Assembly (NCBI GenBank): GCA_002423395.1
Contig: DIVZ01000001.1
Span: 1-64,000, forward strand
Origin: Eubacteriaceae bacterium UBA6119
Lineage (GTDB): Bacteria; Bacillota; Clostridia; Eubacteriales; UBA1433
Reading direction: 5' to 3'
DNA: 64,000 bases
Each line of letters starts with the position of its first letter. The first letter of the stretch is position 1. The position numbers and the translations under genes were made by a program. The notes under the pieces were generated by a model. That model ran no database searches. It saw only the letters and a list, made by a program, of their open reading frames with translations, and had not been told where the DNA came from. This document shows, piece by piece, positions 54,492 through 63,618 of this stretch.

Positions 54492-55892
54492 TTACAAACT
54501 CTTTGCTGAAATTTTTAATATATTCTTAGTACCTTCATCCACTTTATATTTATCGCTTAAAGCATACCCTATAATCCAAATTATATTTTCTTCATCGCAC
54601 AGTAGCAAAATATTATCTCTTTGCTGTTTTGGTACTTTATTGTTAATGTAATATTTTTTAACGCTTGTGCTTCCTTTTAGCCCTATAGGATATATTTTAT
54701 CGCCGGATTGTCTGTTCCTAATAAAAATATTACCTTTTATTTTATCATAATCTATATACTTTTCATATGTTGAACTGTATTTTTTTTCAAATGATTCAAC
54801 TTTTTCAAGCAAAATTTTAATTCCCGATTGCCGGATTATATTTTCATTTCCATAAATTATAGGATATTTAAAGCTTTTTTCTGTAACATTGTCACATTTA
54901 ATGCGTTCAATTATTAAAAATTCATACTCCCTCTTTGCAACGATATCTCCGGGCAAGTCAATACTCCATATAGTATTTGATACAGGCATTGACAAAATAC
55001 TGTCTATATTCTTTTTTTCTATGTTTATAAGAGATTTAATTTCGTCAATCATATATCTGATAATATATGGTTTTATATATCTATTTGCGCAGTATAGCAT
55101 ATCAATGTTAATTTTTGCTGTGCCGTCGTTGATGATTATGTGATTTTTATAATAACTTAGCTCTTTATTAATTTTATCTATGGTTATTTTTGCCTGATTG
55201 CAAAGCCTTATAATGATATCGCCAAAGTCAGGTTTTATCTTTGTTAGATTTGGTATTATAAGATTTCTTATTTTATTTCTGAAATACTCATTTTCATAAT
55301 TAGTTTTGTCTATGCAGTAAGTAATTTTATTTTTATCAAGATAAGTGGTAATTTCAGTCTTTTTTATATATAACAAAGGCCTTATTATTCCGTCTTTTCG
55401 TTTTATATCTATACCACACAATCCGTCTATGCCTGTTCCTCTTACGCATCTCATAAGAATCGTTTCGACATTATCATCATAGTGATGCGCTGTTGCTATG
55501 CTGTCTGCGTTTAACTCGTCTTTAAGCAAAAATAACTCTTTATATCTTAGATCTCTTCCCGCCTGTTCTACAGACAAGTTGTTTAATTTTGAGTAATTTA
55601 AGACATCTATTTTTCTTTTATAGCAAATAACTTCTAACTCTTTGCATAATTGGATGCATCTTTTTTCATCAGCATCAGCATCCGCGCCTCTTAGCATATG
55701 ATTTATGTGCACAGCGTAAATTTTGAAATCAATTATGCCGCTCAGCTTTTTAAGTATAATTAAAAGAGCCGTAGAGTCGGCTCCCCCCGAGAGCGCCAGC
55801 AGTACGGTTTGTTTACTTGAAATTAGATTATATTTTATTATTGTTTCATATATTTTATTTTCAAGAAAGCTAAGGTTATCCATGAAAATCAT
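54492..55892 (-). CDS. tilS: tRNA(Ile)-lysidine synthetase
   Basis: Adds lysine to C34 of tRNA-Ile(CAU) so that it reads AUA. The 466-residue product carries the PP-loop ALSGGADSTAL and the later ATAHHYDDNVETILMR. The C-terminal part, with the NRQSGDKIYPIGLKG segment, is normal. Two in-frame ATGs (55892 and 55883) lack a clear binding site, and the first is listed. It is second in the spoIIE-tilS-hpt-ftsH order. Confidence 0.95.
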   Translation of the reverse strand: MIFMDNLSFLENKIYETIIKYNLISSKQTVLLALSGGADSTALLIILKKLSGIIDFKIYAVHINHMLRGADADADEKRCIQLCKELEVICYKRKIDVLNYSKLNNLSVEQAGRDLRYKELFLLKDELNADSIATAHHYDDNVETILMRCVRGTGIDGLCGIDIKRKDGIIRPLLYIKKTEITTYLDKNKITYCIDKTNYENEYFRNKIRNLIIPNLTKIKPDFGDIIIRLCNQAKITIDKINKELSYYKNHIIINDGTAKINIDMLYCANRYIKPYIIRYMIDEIKSLINIEKKNIDSILSMPVSNTIWSIDLPGDIVAKREYEFLIIERIKCDNVTEKSFKYPIIYGNENIIRQSGIKILLEKVESFEKKYSSTYEKYIDYDKIKGNIFIRNRQSGDKIYPIGLKGSTSVKKYYINNKVPKQQRDNILLLCDEENIIWIIGYALSDKYKVDEGTKNILKISAKSL

Positions 55893-55929
55893 TATATAAT
55901 ATGCATATAATATTTACAAATATTTTATC

Positions 55930-58218
55930 TCAGCTAAGCCTTTCCCAAACTTTTGCAACCATTACAGTTATATCGTCAATATTTTCACTGTCTGTAAGCT
56001 CTTGGAAACGGTCAAAAATACTGTCGACTATCATCTGCGGACTTCTGCCTGCAGTGCTTTTTATAATTCTGCATATTTGATCGTCGTCTAATGCCGATGC
56101 AAATCCGTCGGAAAACATATATATATAACTGTTGGGTTCCAAATTTCTGAAAGCTGTTTTGATATTTGGTTTATCCAGTATGCCTATGGGTGTAGAATCA
56201 AATTCAATTTTCTCTATCATTTTTTCAGTTTTGATGTAAGTTGCGCACGCTCCCGCTTTCATAATAACAGCATCCGATGTATACTCGTCAAACAGCAAGG
56301 CGTCCAGGGTGGAAAATATTTCTTTTTCATCATCAGTATCCATAACGCCGTTTGCCATATTAACCGCGGTCTTTATATCTATGCCGCTTCCTAAAAGGTC
56401 CTCTATTATATCCAAAAGCTTACCGCTGTAGGTTTGGGCTGCCCTTCCGCTGCCCATTCCGTCCGCTATTGCCGCAAGTACAAGCCCTTTGTCTATGTCG
56501 GCAACGGTGCTGCTGTCTCCCGAATATTCTGAATCTCTTTTTGCCGTTTTTTTCTGCGCGACAGAAAGCCGCATTAAAGGAGATTCTATAAACAGACAAA
56601 TAGTCCCGTCTTGTGTTCTGTATTCAGATTCAAAATCTACTTTTACCCCAACTGAACTTAATATGCAGTCAGAAATTATGCTGCGTATCTGCCGGGAAAT
56701 ACTATCCTCATTTAAATTAATGAATATTCTCATAATCTTGCGCCTGTCGCTGAATACAAAAGCAGACCGGCAATCTATGTTCTGCCTTCTTATGGATGAA
56801 ATTATACTTTTTTCTTCATCTTCATGTTTTAAAACTCCGTTTTGGAGCATTGAAAATATTTCTTCGCTCAGCTCAATTAAACTCTGCTGCTTTGTAAGAA
56901 AATATTCTCTTTGCCTGTCAAGCTGTCTTTGCCTGTCTTTGCGTTCCATTGAATTTTTAATCAGGTAATTCATTGACAATTTCATTAAATCGGGTTTTTT
57001 GCAGTTTTTAATGAATTCAGATTTATCGATAGCTTTTTCATTTCCGAATTTTCTGACGCTGTCAGTAAACATCGATATTTTATTGTTAGCATTTATAGAC
57101 CAGCAGTTATTGTACATATAACAAAGCGAACAAACATCTTTTATAATATGTCCCAGTATTGTTTTGCTTTTATCTGCTGGCAAGCTTCTTTTTTCGTCTT
57201 TAATATATAACACATTTTGAGCCGCCCTCTGCTTGTCCATCTGCTGCTTCATATAAATATTTAGTGCTTCGTTATTTAAATCCTTATCTTTAATTTCCGC
57301 AATGCCGACTTCTTTTTTAAAAGCAGGCAGCGCTATAAACAAAACAGCCGCCGCGGCCGCTTCTTTTATATATGAAAATATTCCGCTCAGTCCGTCCGCA
57401 TATCCCAAAATTGCGGTCATCCCCAATATAAACGCTATTGCCGCGGTAACTTTATTTAATTTCATGCCTATACATGCAAGCAGAGACGCGAATGATAAAA
57501 CAGCCATTACTGATATATCGGCGTTTTCACTTAAAACAAGCGCTAGAGATATAAGAATGGATACGGGCAGCGCCGCTTTAATGCCTTCGTAATATACGCA
57601 CAGCAATATTGAGAAAATGGCAAACATCATCATAATATTATAACGATAAAAAACCAAGCCGTTTAAAGCTACTAAGAGGACTATTAATATAATGCCTGCG
57701 CTTATAATTTCTTCATCAGCAAGTGATTTTCTTTTTGGGTATGTCTTTATTGAGTTAATACCTATATTAAAAACATAATACATGCAGAATGCGCATACCG
57801 CTTCTGCGCCGTATATTATATAACTTATAGCAGGTTTTGACATAATAAGAATTATAATAAGCGAAGCTATAATTGTGCATCCTGTCGCTATAATTGCTTT
57901 ATAAATATTTTTTGAATTAAAAAAATTCGCGTATTTTACTCCATACAGCAAAACCAGCACAATTGCGACTCTGATGCTCAGGCTTGCATCGCCTATTGTA
58001 AGAGTTCCTAAAATTGCAAAAGCAGGCGTTATTTTTTTATTTGAATCGAGTATCGCAAACGCAAGAAACCCGAAAACAAAAGGAGACAATTCTCCTAAAA
58101 TGACGCTTCTTCCTATAACAAACGATAACACAGCATAAATTATGTACGATTTTATTTGAAGTTTTTTTATTTTCTCTTTAAGCCCGAACTTGTCCTTTGT
58201 TTGGGAAACAGTCTGCAT
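55930..58218 (-). CDS. spoIIE: Stage II sporulation protein E
   Basis: A membrane PP2C phosphatase that dephosphorylates SpoIIAA and so activates sigma F in the forespore. It has 762 residues. About ten N-terminal helices (to about 310) precede a cytoplasmic linker with a cysteine-bearing segment. The C-terminal phosphatase domain has AAIADGMGSGRAA and a metal Asp in MFSDGFASALDDD. The ATG at 58218 follows AAGGAG. The longer TTG start contains that site. This is the clearest marker of spore formation in the window. Confidence 0.95.
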   Translation of the reverse strand: MQTVSQTKDKFGLKEKIKKLQIKSYIIYAVLSFVIGRSVILGELSPFVFGFLAFAILDSNKKITPAFAILGTLTIGDASLSIRVAIVLVLLYGVKYANFFNSKNIYKAIIATGCTIIASLIIILIMSKPAISYIIYGAEAVCAFCMYYVFNIGINSIKTYPKRKSLADEEIISAGIILIVLLVALNGLVFYRYNIMMMFAIFSILLCVYYEGIKAALPVSILISLALVLSENADISVMAVLSFASLLACIGMKLNKVTAAIAFILGMTAILGYADGLSGIFSYIKEAAAAAVLFIALPAFKKEVGIAEIKDKDLNNEALNIYMKQQMDKQRAAQNVLYIKDEKRSLPADKSKTILGHIIKDVCSLCYMYNNCWSINANNKISMFTDSVRKFGNEKAIDKSEFIKNCKKPDLMKLSMNYLIKNSMERKDRQRQLDRQREYFLTKQQSLIELSEEIFSMLQNGVLKHEDEEKSIISSIRRQNIDCRSAFVFSDRRKIMRIFINLNEDSISRQIRSIISDCILSSVGVKVDFESEYRTQDGTICLFIESPLMRLSVAQKKTAKRDSEYSGDSSTVADIDKGLVLAAIADGMGSGRAAQTYSGKLLDIIEDLLGSGIDIKTAVNMANGVMDTDDEKEIFSTLDALLFDEYTSDAVIMKAGACATYIKTEKMIEKIEFDSTPIGILDKPNIKTAFRNLEPNSYIYMFSDGFASALDDDQICRIIKSTAGRSPQMIVDSIFDRFQELTDSENIDDITVMVAKVWERLS

Positions 58219-58365
58219 TCTATCTCCTTCCAACCCGCTAATGAGTTATTAGAAAAGTTATCCTTTAAACTTTTTTTCATTATATCTACTTAGATTTAAA
58301 AATTATGTCAGATATGGAATTCAAACTATTTGTAAAATTATAGTAAGTTTTTGAGAATAAAATAA

Positions 58366-58387
58366 CCCTCGGTTAAAAACCGAGAGT
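58366..58387 (-). terminator. Terminator of the SRP RNA
   Basis: On the minus strand CTCTCGGTT pairs with AACCGAGGG, followed by a T-rich tract. Confidence 0.85.
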
Positions 58388-58400
58388 TTTCATCATGTAA

Positions 58401-58672
58401 AGCCGTACGCCCTTCTTCGATATTTTATTATAAGTGAGTCTATACCATCAGCTCGCACCAGGTATATCCGCGGCACATACTGCTATCAGTTTATCGCTGC
58501 TTCCTTCCGGACCTGACGAGGTTCGCCGAATAGTATTGCACGGAGCCCGATGGTCAACACCTCAAAATATATTCTCTTTAACCTATAATAAGCCTACCTC
58601 GGTCGGGCATCTGCCCTGCTGTAGCGGATTGCAGGTTACAAGGCACCGCTGACTCCCCGCATAGTACGGCTT
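58401..58672 (-). ncRNA. ffs: Signal recognition particle RNA (large, Bacillus type)
   Basis: The conserved SRP core GTCAGGTCCGGAAGGAAGCAG is on the minus strand near 58516-58496. The ends GCCGTAC/GTACGGC (about 58670/58402) pair to close the molecule, and the Alu-like 5' domain (GGTGCCTTGTAACCTGC) is present, giving about 272 nt. It guides signal-sequence proteins to the membrane together with Ffh. A short plus-strand ORF across it is not a gene. Confidence 0.95.
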
Positions 58673-58738
58673 AAATAATATAACATATTTATAGATTTTA
58701 TTCAATTTTTATTTGCTGACATATTATTCAATTAATAT

Positions 58739-59506
58739 TTATTGGATGTCAGAAAAATTGTAAGAGACATTAAACCTGTTGCGTATAAGTTCATTTTCTA
58801 TTATTCGCAAGTTTTCATCTTCTTCAAACATTTTACCCGCAAGCAGCACTTTATTTATTCCGTGAAATTCTCTTAAATCCTTGCACATAAAAACAGAAAT
58901 ATCAATTATGCTTTTATAAAACTTAGCAGACATAACTTCTTTTTTTTCGTCTTTTTTTATATCAGCTAACAGTCCCAGAATTATGTCTTTTATTCCGACT
59001 ATAAACATTTTATTTGTGTATCGAATATTAAATTCGTATTCATTATTAATATTTTTTAAATGTTTAAGAGCTAATTCTTTCATTTCAACATTTGATATAT
59101 TCATTAAAAACGCGGCAGCGTTAAAAAAGCTTTTTATATCGCTTTTCCTACTTATAATATTTCCATTTATCTTATTAAACGCGCTGTGGATATCATATTC
59201 ATAAAAATGCTTAGGCGTATGCCTTTTCGCATCATCTTTATAAATATCGCAAATAAGACCTAACGCCGATATAAGCGCAGGCGGATATAATGTTTGAGTA
59301 TCATTATCAATACAAATACATTCAAATCCTCCGGCTTTAATTATGTATTTTGAACTGTATATTAAAAATTCTCCCGAATATATGTTATTTTCAAAATTAT
59401 TATCGTAATCAAATATAACAGCAATACTTTTACCGTTTTTTAATGCATGTTTTAGAAGGTTTTCATTTGTGAAATTCAGTTTCGGGCAATGTATTCCGTC
59501 TTTCAA
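58739..59506 (-). CDS. Truncated, degenerate HypF-like (Kae1-like) protein
   Basis: A 255-residue protein that I align by eye to the C-terminal half of HypF carbamoyltransferase. IAVIFDYDNNFENNIYSGEFL parallels the usual DGTGxGxDGxxWGGEF. KAGGFECICI then PPALISALGLI parallels the LPGGD...P...A region, and INKVLLAGKMFEEDENL parallels the VxLSGGVFxN motif. The zinc-finger and YrdC parts and the HHHAH metal motif are absent, and glycines of the catalytic loops are replaced, so it is unlikely to be an active HypF. The start is TTG at 59506 behind GGGAGGA. No hydrogenase genes are nearby. Alternative: an unrelated unknown. Confidence 0.5.
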   Translation of the reverse strand: MKDGIHCPKLNFTNENLLKHALKNGKSIAVIFDYDNNFENNIYSGEFLIYSSKYIIKAGGFECICIDNDTQTLYPPALISALGLICDIYKDDAKRHTPKHFYEYDIHSAFNKINGNIISRKSDIKSFFNAAAFLMNISNVEMKELALKHLKNINNEYEFNIRYTNKMFIVGIKDIILGLLADIKKDEKKEVMSAKFYKSIIDISVFMCKDLREFHGINKVLLAGKMFEEDENLRIIENELIRNRFNVSYNFSDIQ

Positions 59507-59646
59507 GAAAATTCCTCCCAGCACTATTAAACTGATATTTTATTTATAAAAATTATTGCTTTTTCAAAAAAGGTAGTTCTAATTACTATGCTGATAAATT
59601 AAATATATGCTAAAAAGTATAATACGCGCATTTTTTATTATAATAA

Positions 59647-59676
59647 AACCCGTCAGCAATAATTTGCCAACGGGTT
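59647..59676. terminator. Hairpin in the intergenic region before the DUF6323 gene
   Basis: AACCCGT (59647-59653) pairs with ACGGGTT (59670-59676), with TTTTATT following on the minus strand and a looser T-rich tract on the plus strand. It sits between two divergent starts, so it may be an attenuator of the DUF6323 transcript or block readthrough. Confidence 0.5.
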
Positions 59677-59775
59677 ATCTTTATTTTCTGAATTTATATT
59701 ACCACAAAACATAAAAAAATTCAAGTCTTGCAATACAGGCGCTTTATAGTTATGCTTATTATAGAGGTGGTGCAA

Positions 59776-60240
59776 TTGGATACGAATTTTAGCTTAGCGC
59801 TTGTAGATATGCAAAAAAAACAAGCAATAAATGAACTTAGTCAATGTAATACCAAAACAGCTCAATATGGTCTGTATTTGTCTGATCAGCAAATTGATAC
59901 TATGGTTATGAGTCGTTTTAACGCGCTTAAAGATACAGGCCGTATTGAGTTCGGAACGGGTATTTTGAAAAAATTAGTAGACGCATTTTGTGCTTCGCCC
60001 TATATCTCTCAGGAAAATTACGTCGATACCATAATTGAACTTCAAGAAATTTTTTATTATTTTAAGAACGAGTCTATGGAGCGCATCTCTGATGATGAGT
60101 TAATTGAATATATGAAAAACCATTTTGACGATGAATGCCAAGGCTCACTTGAATATCTTACGGGAACATCTTTGGAAGAGCTTTGCCGAGATTTAAGATA
60201 TGGCAGAAAATATCCTTTTGGGAAACGCAATGAGCGATAG
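59776..60240 (+). CDS. DUF6323 family protein
   Basis: A 154-residue soluble, largely helical protein. Family-like segments are LVDMQKKQAINELSQCNTKTAQYGLYLS and RIEFGTGILKKLVDAFCASPYI. No catalytic motif or membrane helix is seen. The start is TTG at 59776 behind GAGGTGG. A longer frame begins at 59728. It overlaps the DUF6179 gene by 11 bp. These two families occur together in Firmicutes with unknown function. Confidence 0.8.
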   Translation: MDTNFSLALVDMQKKQAINELSQCNTKTAQYGLYLSDQQIDTMVMSRFNALKDTGRIEFGTGILKKLVDAFCASPYISQENYVDTIIELQEIFYYFKNESMERISDDELIEYMKNHFDDECQGSLEYLTGTSLEELCRDLRYGRKYPFGKRNER

Positions 60241-61486
60241 CAATAACAACTACCTTGCGCTCATTTCAAATCAGGCATTGCAGGATGGTATTCTTAGCGA
60301 TGATGATGTGTTAGACATCCAAATGAAACTTTTCAGTTTACTTGCAAAGCGCACTCATCGGTATACTATGGACGACAGCAGTTCCGTGCCCATAGAAATT
60401 GCAGAAGATCTATATCAATCGATTTGTTTCTCAATTAGTCTTTTCCTAAAACAAACCGGCAATTCGATATTATTTTTAAAAGACACCGAGCCCGGACAGT
60501 TATTAAAATTAGCATGGACTGAAATTGAACTGCAGATAAAAGAAGGTAAAAAACTGCTCAAGCTGGTTAGAAGCACTTCACAAAAGATTGATAATAAATC
60601 CTATATTGATACGTTAAAAGAAATAGGCAATTTCTTTAAAGATTATGACTATCGTTTTTACGCGCATGAAATACAATGTGATATTGATTATCAACTATGC
60701 CATCCATTAAATAAAGAATTGCAGGGCATTGAATATATCAATGAATATTTAAGAAGTCTGCTAATTGAAAACGAGTTTTGCAGTCATTTTGATAAAGGGA
60801 TTATCGTAGCGCTTCTGCGCAGCTATTGCCCTGATTACAAAGATTTGCTTATTAACTTATATGAACCCGTCGCTGTCAATGCGTTTGCTCTAGCTTTATT
60901 GCATGAAGATATTTTCGCATTGGATATTACCGATTTTCATCGCGATAAATTATTGCGCTGTTTTAATATGTGGTCAAGGCAACACGCCGAAATAGAACTT
61001 CGCAAAGCTGCAAGCCAAATTTGCAGCAGTTTGCAAATCAAAGACACTGCAAAAATTGAATACCTGAAAAATACGGCACTGCACATTTATCCCAGAGTTG
61101 CCGCAGCGCTGCCTTCTAAATGCTTGGATAAAATCTTTCTTTCACTATCTTATAAGCTGCCTGACAAAATTCATAGCGTGTCATTCTTTGATAAAAAGCA
61201 AATGGACGATGAAGAACTTATCAAATTAATTGATGAAATTAACAACTGCAACTCAGTCTTTGACAAAATCGCTTTGCTAAAAGAAAAAGTTCATAGCCTG
61301 CAAGACTTAGTTGAAGTTCTAAGCGATTGCTTTTGGAGCGAAGAATGTATTGCATTATTTGAAACCTTTGAAGCTGCCGAATTAAATTTGCTGCAGTTTT
61401 TTTTAGATAATCAATCGGAACAATGGACTTCTAATACAGCTTGGGAAACCCAATATTATAATTATATAAAAAACATAAAAAAATAA
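60230..61486 (+). CDS. DUF6179 family protein
   Basis: A 418-residue helical, acidic, cytoplasmic-looking protein that partners the preceding DUF6323 gene. The ATG at 60230 lies inside the previous gene's last codons (ATGAGCGATAG), a coupled start, and another ATG at 60200 is in frame. I see no enzyme motif. Segments such as LYHPLNKELQ-like and LLRSYCPDYKDLLINLYEPV are family features at most. Function unknown. A terminator hairpin covers its stop codon. Confidence 0.78.
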   Translation: MSDSNNNYLALISNQALQDGILSDDDVLDIQMKLFSLLAKRTHRYTMDDSSSVPIEIAEDLYQSICFSISLFLKQTGNSILFLKDTEPGQLLKLAWTEIELQIKEGKKLLKLVRSTSQKIDNKSYIDTLKEIGNFFKDYDYRFYAHEIQCDIDYQLCHPLNKELQGIEYINEYLRSLLIENEFCSHFDKGIIVALLRSYCPDYKDLLINLYEPVAVNAFALALLHEDIFALDITDFHRDKLLRCFNMWSRQHAEIELRKAASQICSSLQIKDTAKIEYLKNTALHIYPRVAAALPSKCLDKIFLSLSYKLPDKIHSVSFFDKKQMDDEELIKLIDEINNCNSVFDKIALLKEKVHSLQDLVEVLSDCFWSEECIALFETFEAAELNLLQFFLDNQSEQWTSNTAWETQYYNYIKNIKK

Positions 61487-61510
61487 TCGGAATATAAATA
61501 TATTCCGATT
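61485..61510. terminator. Hairpin between DUF6179 and metK
   Basis: AATCGGAATATA (61485-61496) pairs exactly with TATATTCCGATT (61499-61510), between convergent genes. It probably ends both transcripts. The T tract is moderate. Confidence 0.65.
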
Positions 61511-61522
61511 TGTTAAATAATT

Positions 61523-62704
61523 TTAATTTATATATTTTTTTAAATCCTCAACTCTGTTTACCTGTTCCCACGGAAGGTCTAAATCGTCTCTTCCGAAATG
61601 ACCGTATGTTGATGTCTGCTTGTATATTGGTCTTCTCAAATTAAGGTATTCTATAATAGCCGCAGGACGCAAATCAAACTCTTTTGTTACCGCTTGTGAG
61701 ATTTTATCATCGTCTATAACGCCTGTGCCGTAAGTATTGATATAGACGGATACAGGTTTCGCAACGCCTATGGCGTAGGATATTTGTATTTCGCATTTTT
61801 TAGACATTCCTGCCGCTACAATATTTTTTGCTATATGACGCGCCATATACGCAGCCGAGCGGTCTACTTTCGTGGGGTCTTTGCCCGAAAAAGCTCCTCC
61901 GCCGTGCGGTGCGTATCCGCCGTATGTGTCAACTATTATTTTTCTTCCCGTTAACCCGCTGTCCCCCTGAGGTCCTCCTATTACAAAACGCCCTGTCGGG
62001 TTAATATATATTTTTGTTTTTTCATCCAAAAGATTTATGGGTATGATTTCATTTATTACATATTTAATCAAATCAGCTCTTATTTCTTGCGGCGTTACAT
62101 CGTCGCTGTGTTGTGCCGATATTACTATTGCGTCTATGCGCTTAGGTTTTTCATTTTCATCGTATTCCACGGTTACCTGAGTTTTACCGTCCGGTCGCAG
62201 ATATTTTAAAATTTTATTTTTTCTCACTTCCGCAAGCCGTCTTGCAAGCTTATTTGCAAGGTATATAGGAAGAGGCATGTAAACATCTGTTTCATCACAA
62301 GCGTAACCGAACATCATGCCCTGATCGCCTGCTCCTGTGGTCTCATATTTATCAGTTTGTCCGTCTCTGCTTTCGAGAGATTTATCAACTCCCATAGCAA
62401 TATCGCCCGACTGCTCGTTTATACTCACCATAACGCCGCACGTTTCGGCGTCAAAGCCGTACTTCGCTCTGTCGTATCCTATTTCTTTTATTGTTTTTCT
62501 AGCTATTTTAGCTATATCCACATAGCATTCGGTCGTTATTTCACCGACTACAAGTACAAGCCCCGTGTTTACCACCACTTCGCACGCTACGCGCGCCATC
62601 GGGTCAAGCGCTAAAATGCTGTCAAGCACCGCGTCGGAAATCTGGTCGCAAACTTTATCGGGGTGTCCTTCCGTTACGGATTCTGATGTAAATAATTTTC
62701 TCAT
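61523..62704 (-). CDS. metK: S-adenosylmethionine synthetase
   Basis: Makes SAM from methionine and ATP. The 393-residue product has TSESVTEGHPDKVCDQISDA at the start, GAGDQGMMFGYA, and GGGAFSGKDPTKVDRSAAY, the classical signatures. ATG at 62704 follows AAAGGAG. The frame runs five codons longer. Controlled by the SAM-I riboswitch upstream, which lowers expression when SAM is plentiful. Confidence 0.98.
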   Translation of the reverse strand: MRKLFTSESVTEGHPDKVCDQISDAVLDSILALDPMARVACEVVVNTGLVLVVGEITTECYVDIAKIARKTIKEIGYDRAKYGFDAETCGVMVSINEQSGDIAMGVDKSLESRDGQTDKYETTGAGDQGMMFGYACDETDVYMPLPIYLANKLARRLAEVRKNKILKYLRPDGKTQVTVEYDENEKPKRIDAIVISAQHSDDVTPQEIRADLIKYVINEIIPINLLDEKTKIYINPTGRFVIGGPQGDSGLTGRKIIVDTYGGYAPHGGGAFSGKDPTKVDRSAAYMARHIAKNIVAAGMSKKCEIQISYAIGVAKPVSVYINTYGTGVIDDDKISQAVTKEFDLRPAAIIEYLNLRRPIYKQTSTYGHFGRDDLDLPWEQVNRVEDLKKYIN

Positions 62705-62719
62705 ATAAACTCCTTTCAA

Positions 62720-62858
62720 AAAAATAAACCTCTGAACAAGGAGGCTTTAAAAAGTTTATATACCCTCATCATCCAGCTATTGCTGTGAGTTTTGGCACCT
62801 TGCCATGCAGGTTGCCGCAGAGTCAACAGGCTCGTCCCTCGTCTGCTCTTTATAAGGT
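62720..62858 (-). promoter_or_regulatory. SAM-I (S-box) riboswitch of metK
   Basis: On the minus strand the leader shows CTTATAAAGAGCAG then GAGGGACGAG, CGGCAACC, GGTGCC and a terminal GATGAGGG segment, the conserved core of SAM-I aptamers (about 62858-62762). A terminator follows (AAGCCTC with GAGGTTT, then a seven-T run). SAM binding would favour termination. Confidence 0.9.
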
Positions 62859-62883
62859 TTATTTGTCTATTAAACTATTGTTT

Positions 62884-62912
62884 ATTATATTGAGTGTTTT
62901 ATGCGCTGTCAA
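62884..62912 (-). promoter_or_regulatory. Consensus promoter of metK
   Basis: TTGACA (62912-62907), 17 nt, TATAAT (62889-62884) on the minus strand, about 30 nt before the riboswitch core. Confidence 0.88.
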
Positions 62913-63012
62913 TAAAAAGTTTTAATGCTGCACTTTACAATTGATATATATATATATAATATTGTCATATCGTATTTTTAATAAAGTTTATTCGATTAAA
63001 AGAGGTGGTTAA

Positions 63013-63528
63013 ATGGAAGGTTATGGACTTATTTTATTTTTCTTCATACTTGCTTTTGCTTTGTTTTGTCTATACTTTTTTTTAGTTAATAAAAATAAGA
63101 AAAAGATAGCATTACAATATAATAATAGTTTGAAATTGACTAATGCAAAATGCGTATTGATGTTAAGATACTTAGAAGGGATTGAAGAATTAGTTGAAAA
63201 TGCATCATGTTATCTTTTTGCGGATGACGAAAAATTGACTATAACACCTCTTGAATATATTAATACAAAAATTATATTATCTTTATCTAAAATTAATTCA
63301 TTCCAATATACAAATAAAGTTACGTCTGTTATGAATATCAGGCAGAGCACTCAAAATTCGATTACTATTCGCTACTTATCAAATAAAGATGAAATAAATG
63401 AAATAGTATTTTCTACAGTCTTAACTGTTGAAGAAGATTTGTTTGATAAATATGCTATCTCAAAATGCAATCTATATAAATTTGTTAATGAACGTCTGCC
63501 AAAACAAGAAACTACTATAGAGTTATAA
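63013..63528 (+). CDS. Membrane-anchored hypothetical protein
   Basis: A 171-residue protein with one N-terminal helix (about 5-26) followed by KNKKKK and a soluble domain that looks beta-rich (CYLFADDEKLTITPLEYIN and QNSITIRYLSNKDEINEIVFS). The plan resembles a PH-like (bacterial pleckstrin) domain tethered to the membrane, but I do not recognise the family with certainty. AGAGGTGG precedes the start. The gene is isolated, between metK and the TtcA-like gene, with its own terminator. Confidence 0.7.
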   Translation: MEGYGLILFFFILAFALFCLYFFLVNKNKKKIALQYNNSLKLTNAKCVLMLRYLEGIEELVENASCYLFADDEKLTITPLEYINTKIILSLSKINSFQYTNKVTSVMNIRQSTQNSITIRYLSNKDEINEIVFSTVLTVEEDLFDKYAISKCNLYKFVNERLPKQETTIEL

Positions 63529-63549
63529 AATTTTTTCTTTAACTACCCC

Positions 63550-63571
63550 GCAGGCTTTGCCTGCTTTTTTT
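63550..63571 (+). terminator. Terminator before the TtcA-like gene
   Basis: GCAGGC (63550-63555) and GCCTGC (63559-63564) with a TTT loop, then a seven-T run. Confidence 0.92.
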
Positions 63572-63618
63572 ATTTTTTATGATATAATATTTCCTACTGT
63601 TTAAATAGGAGCAAAACT

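Noticed and set aside
58434..58652. Small protein-coding gene on the plus strand
   Set aside because: It lies wholly inside the SRP RNA on the opposite strand and has no ribosome binding site.
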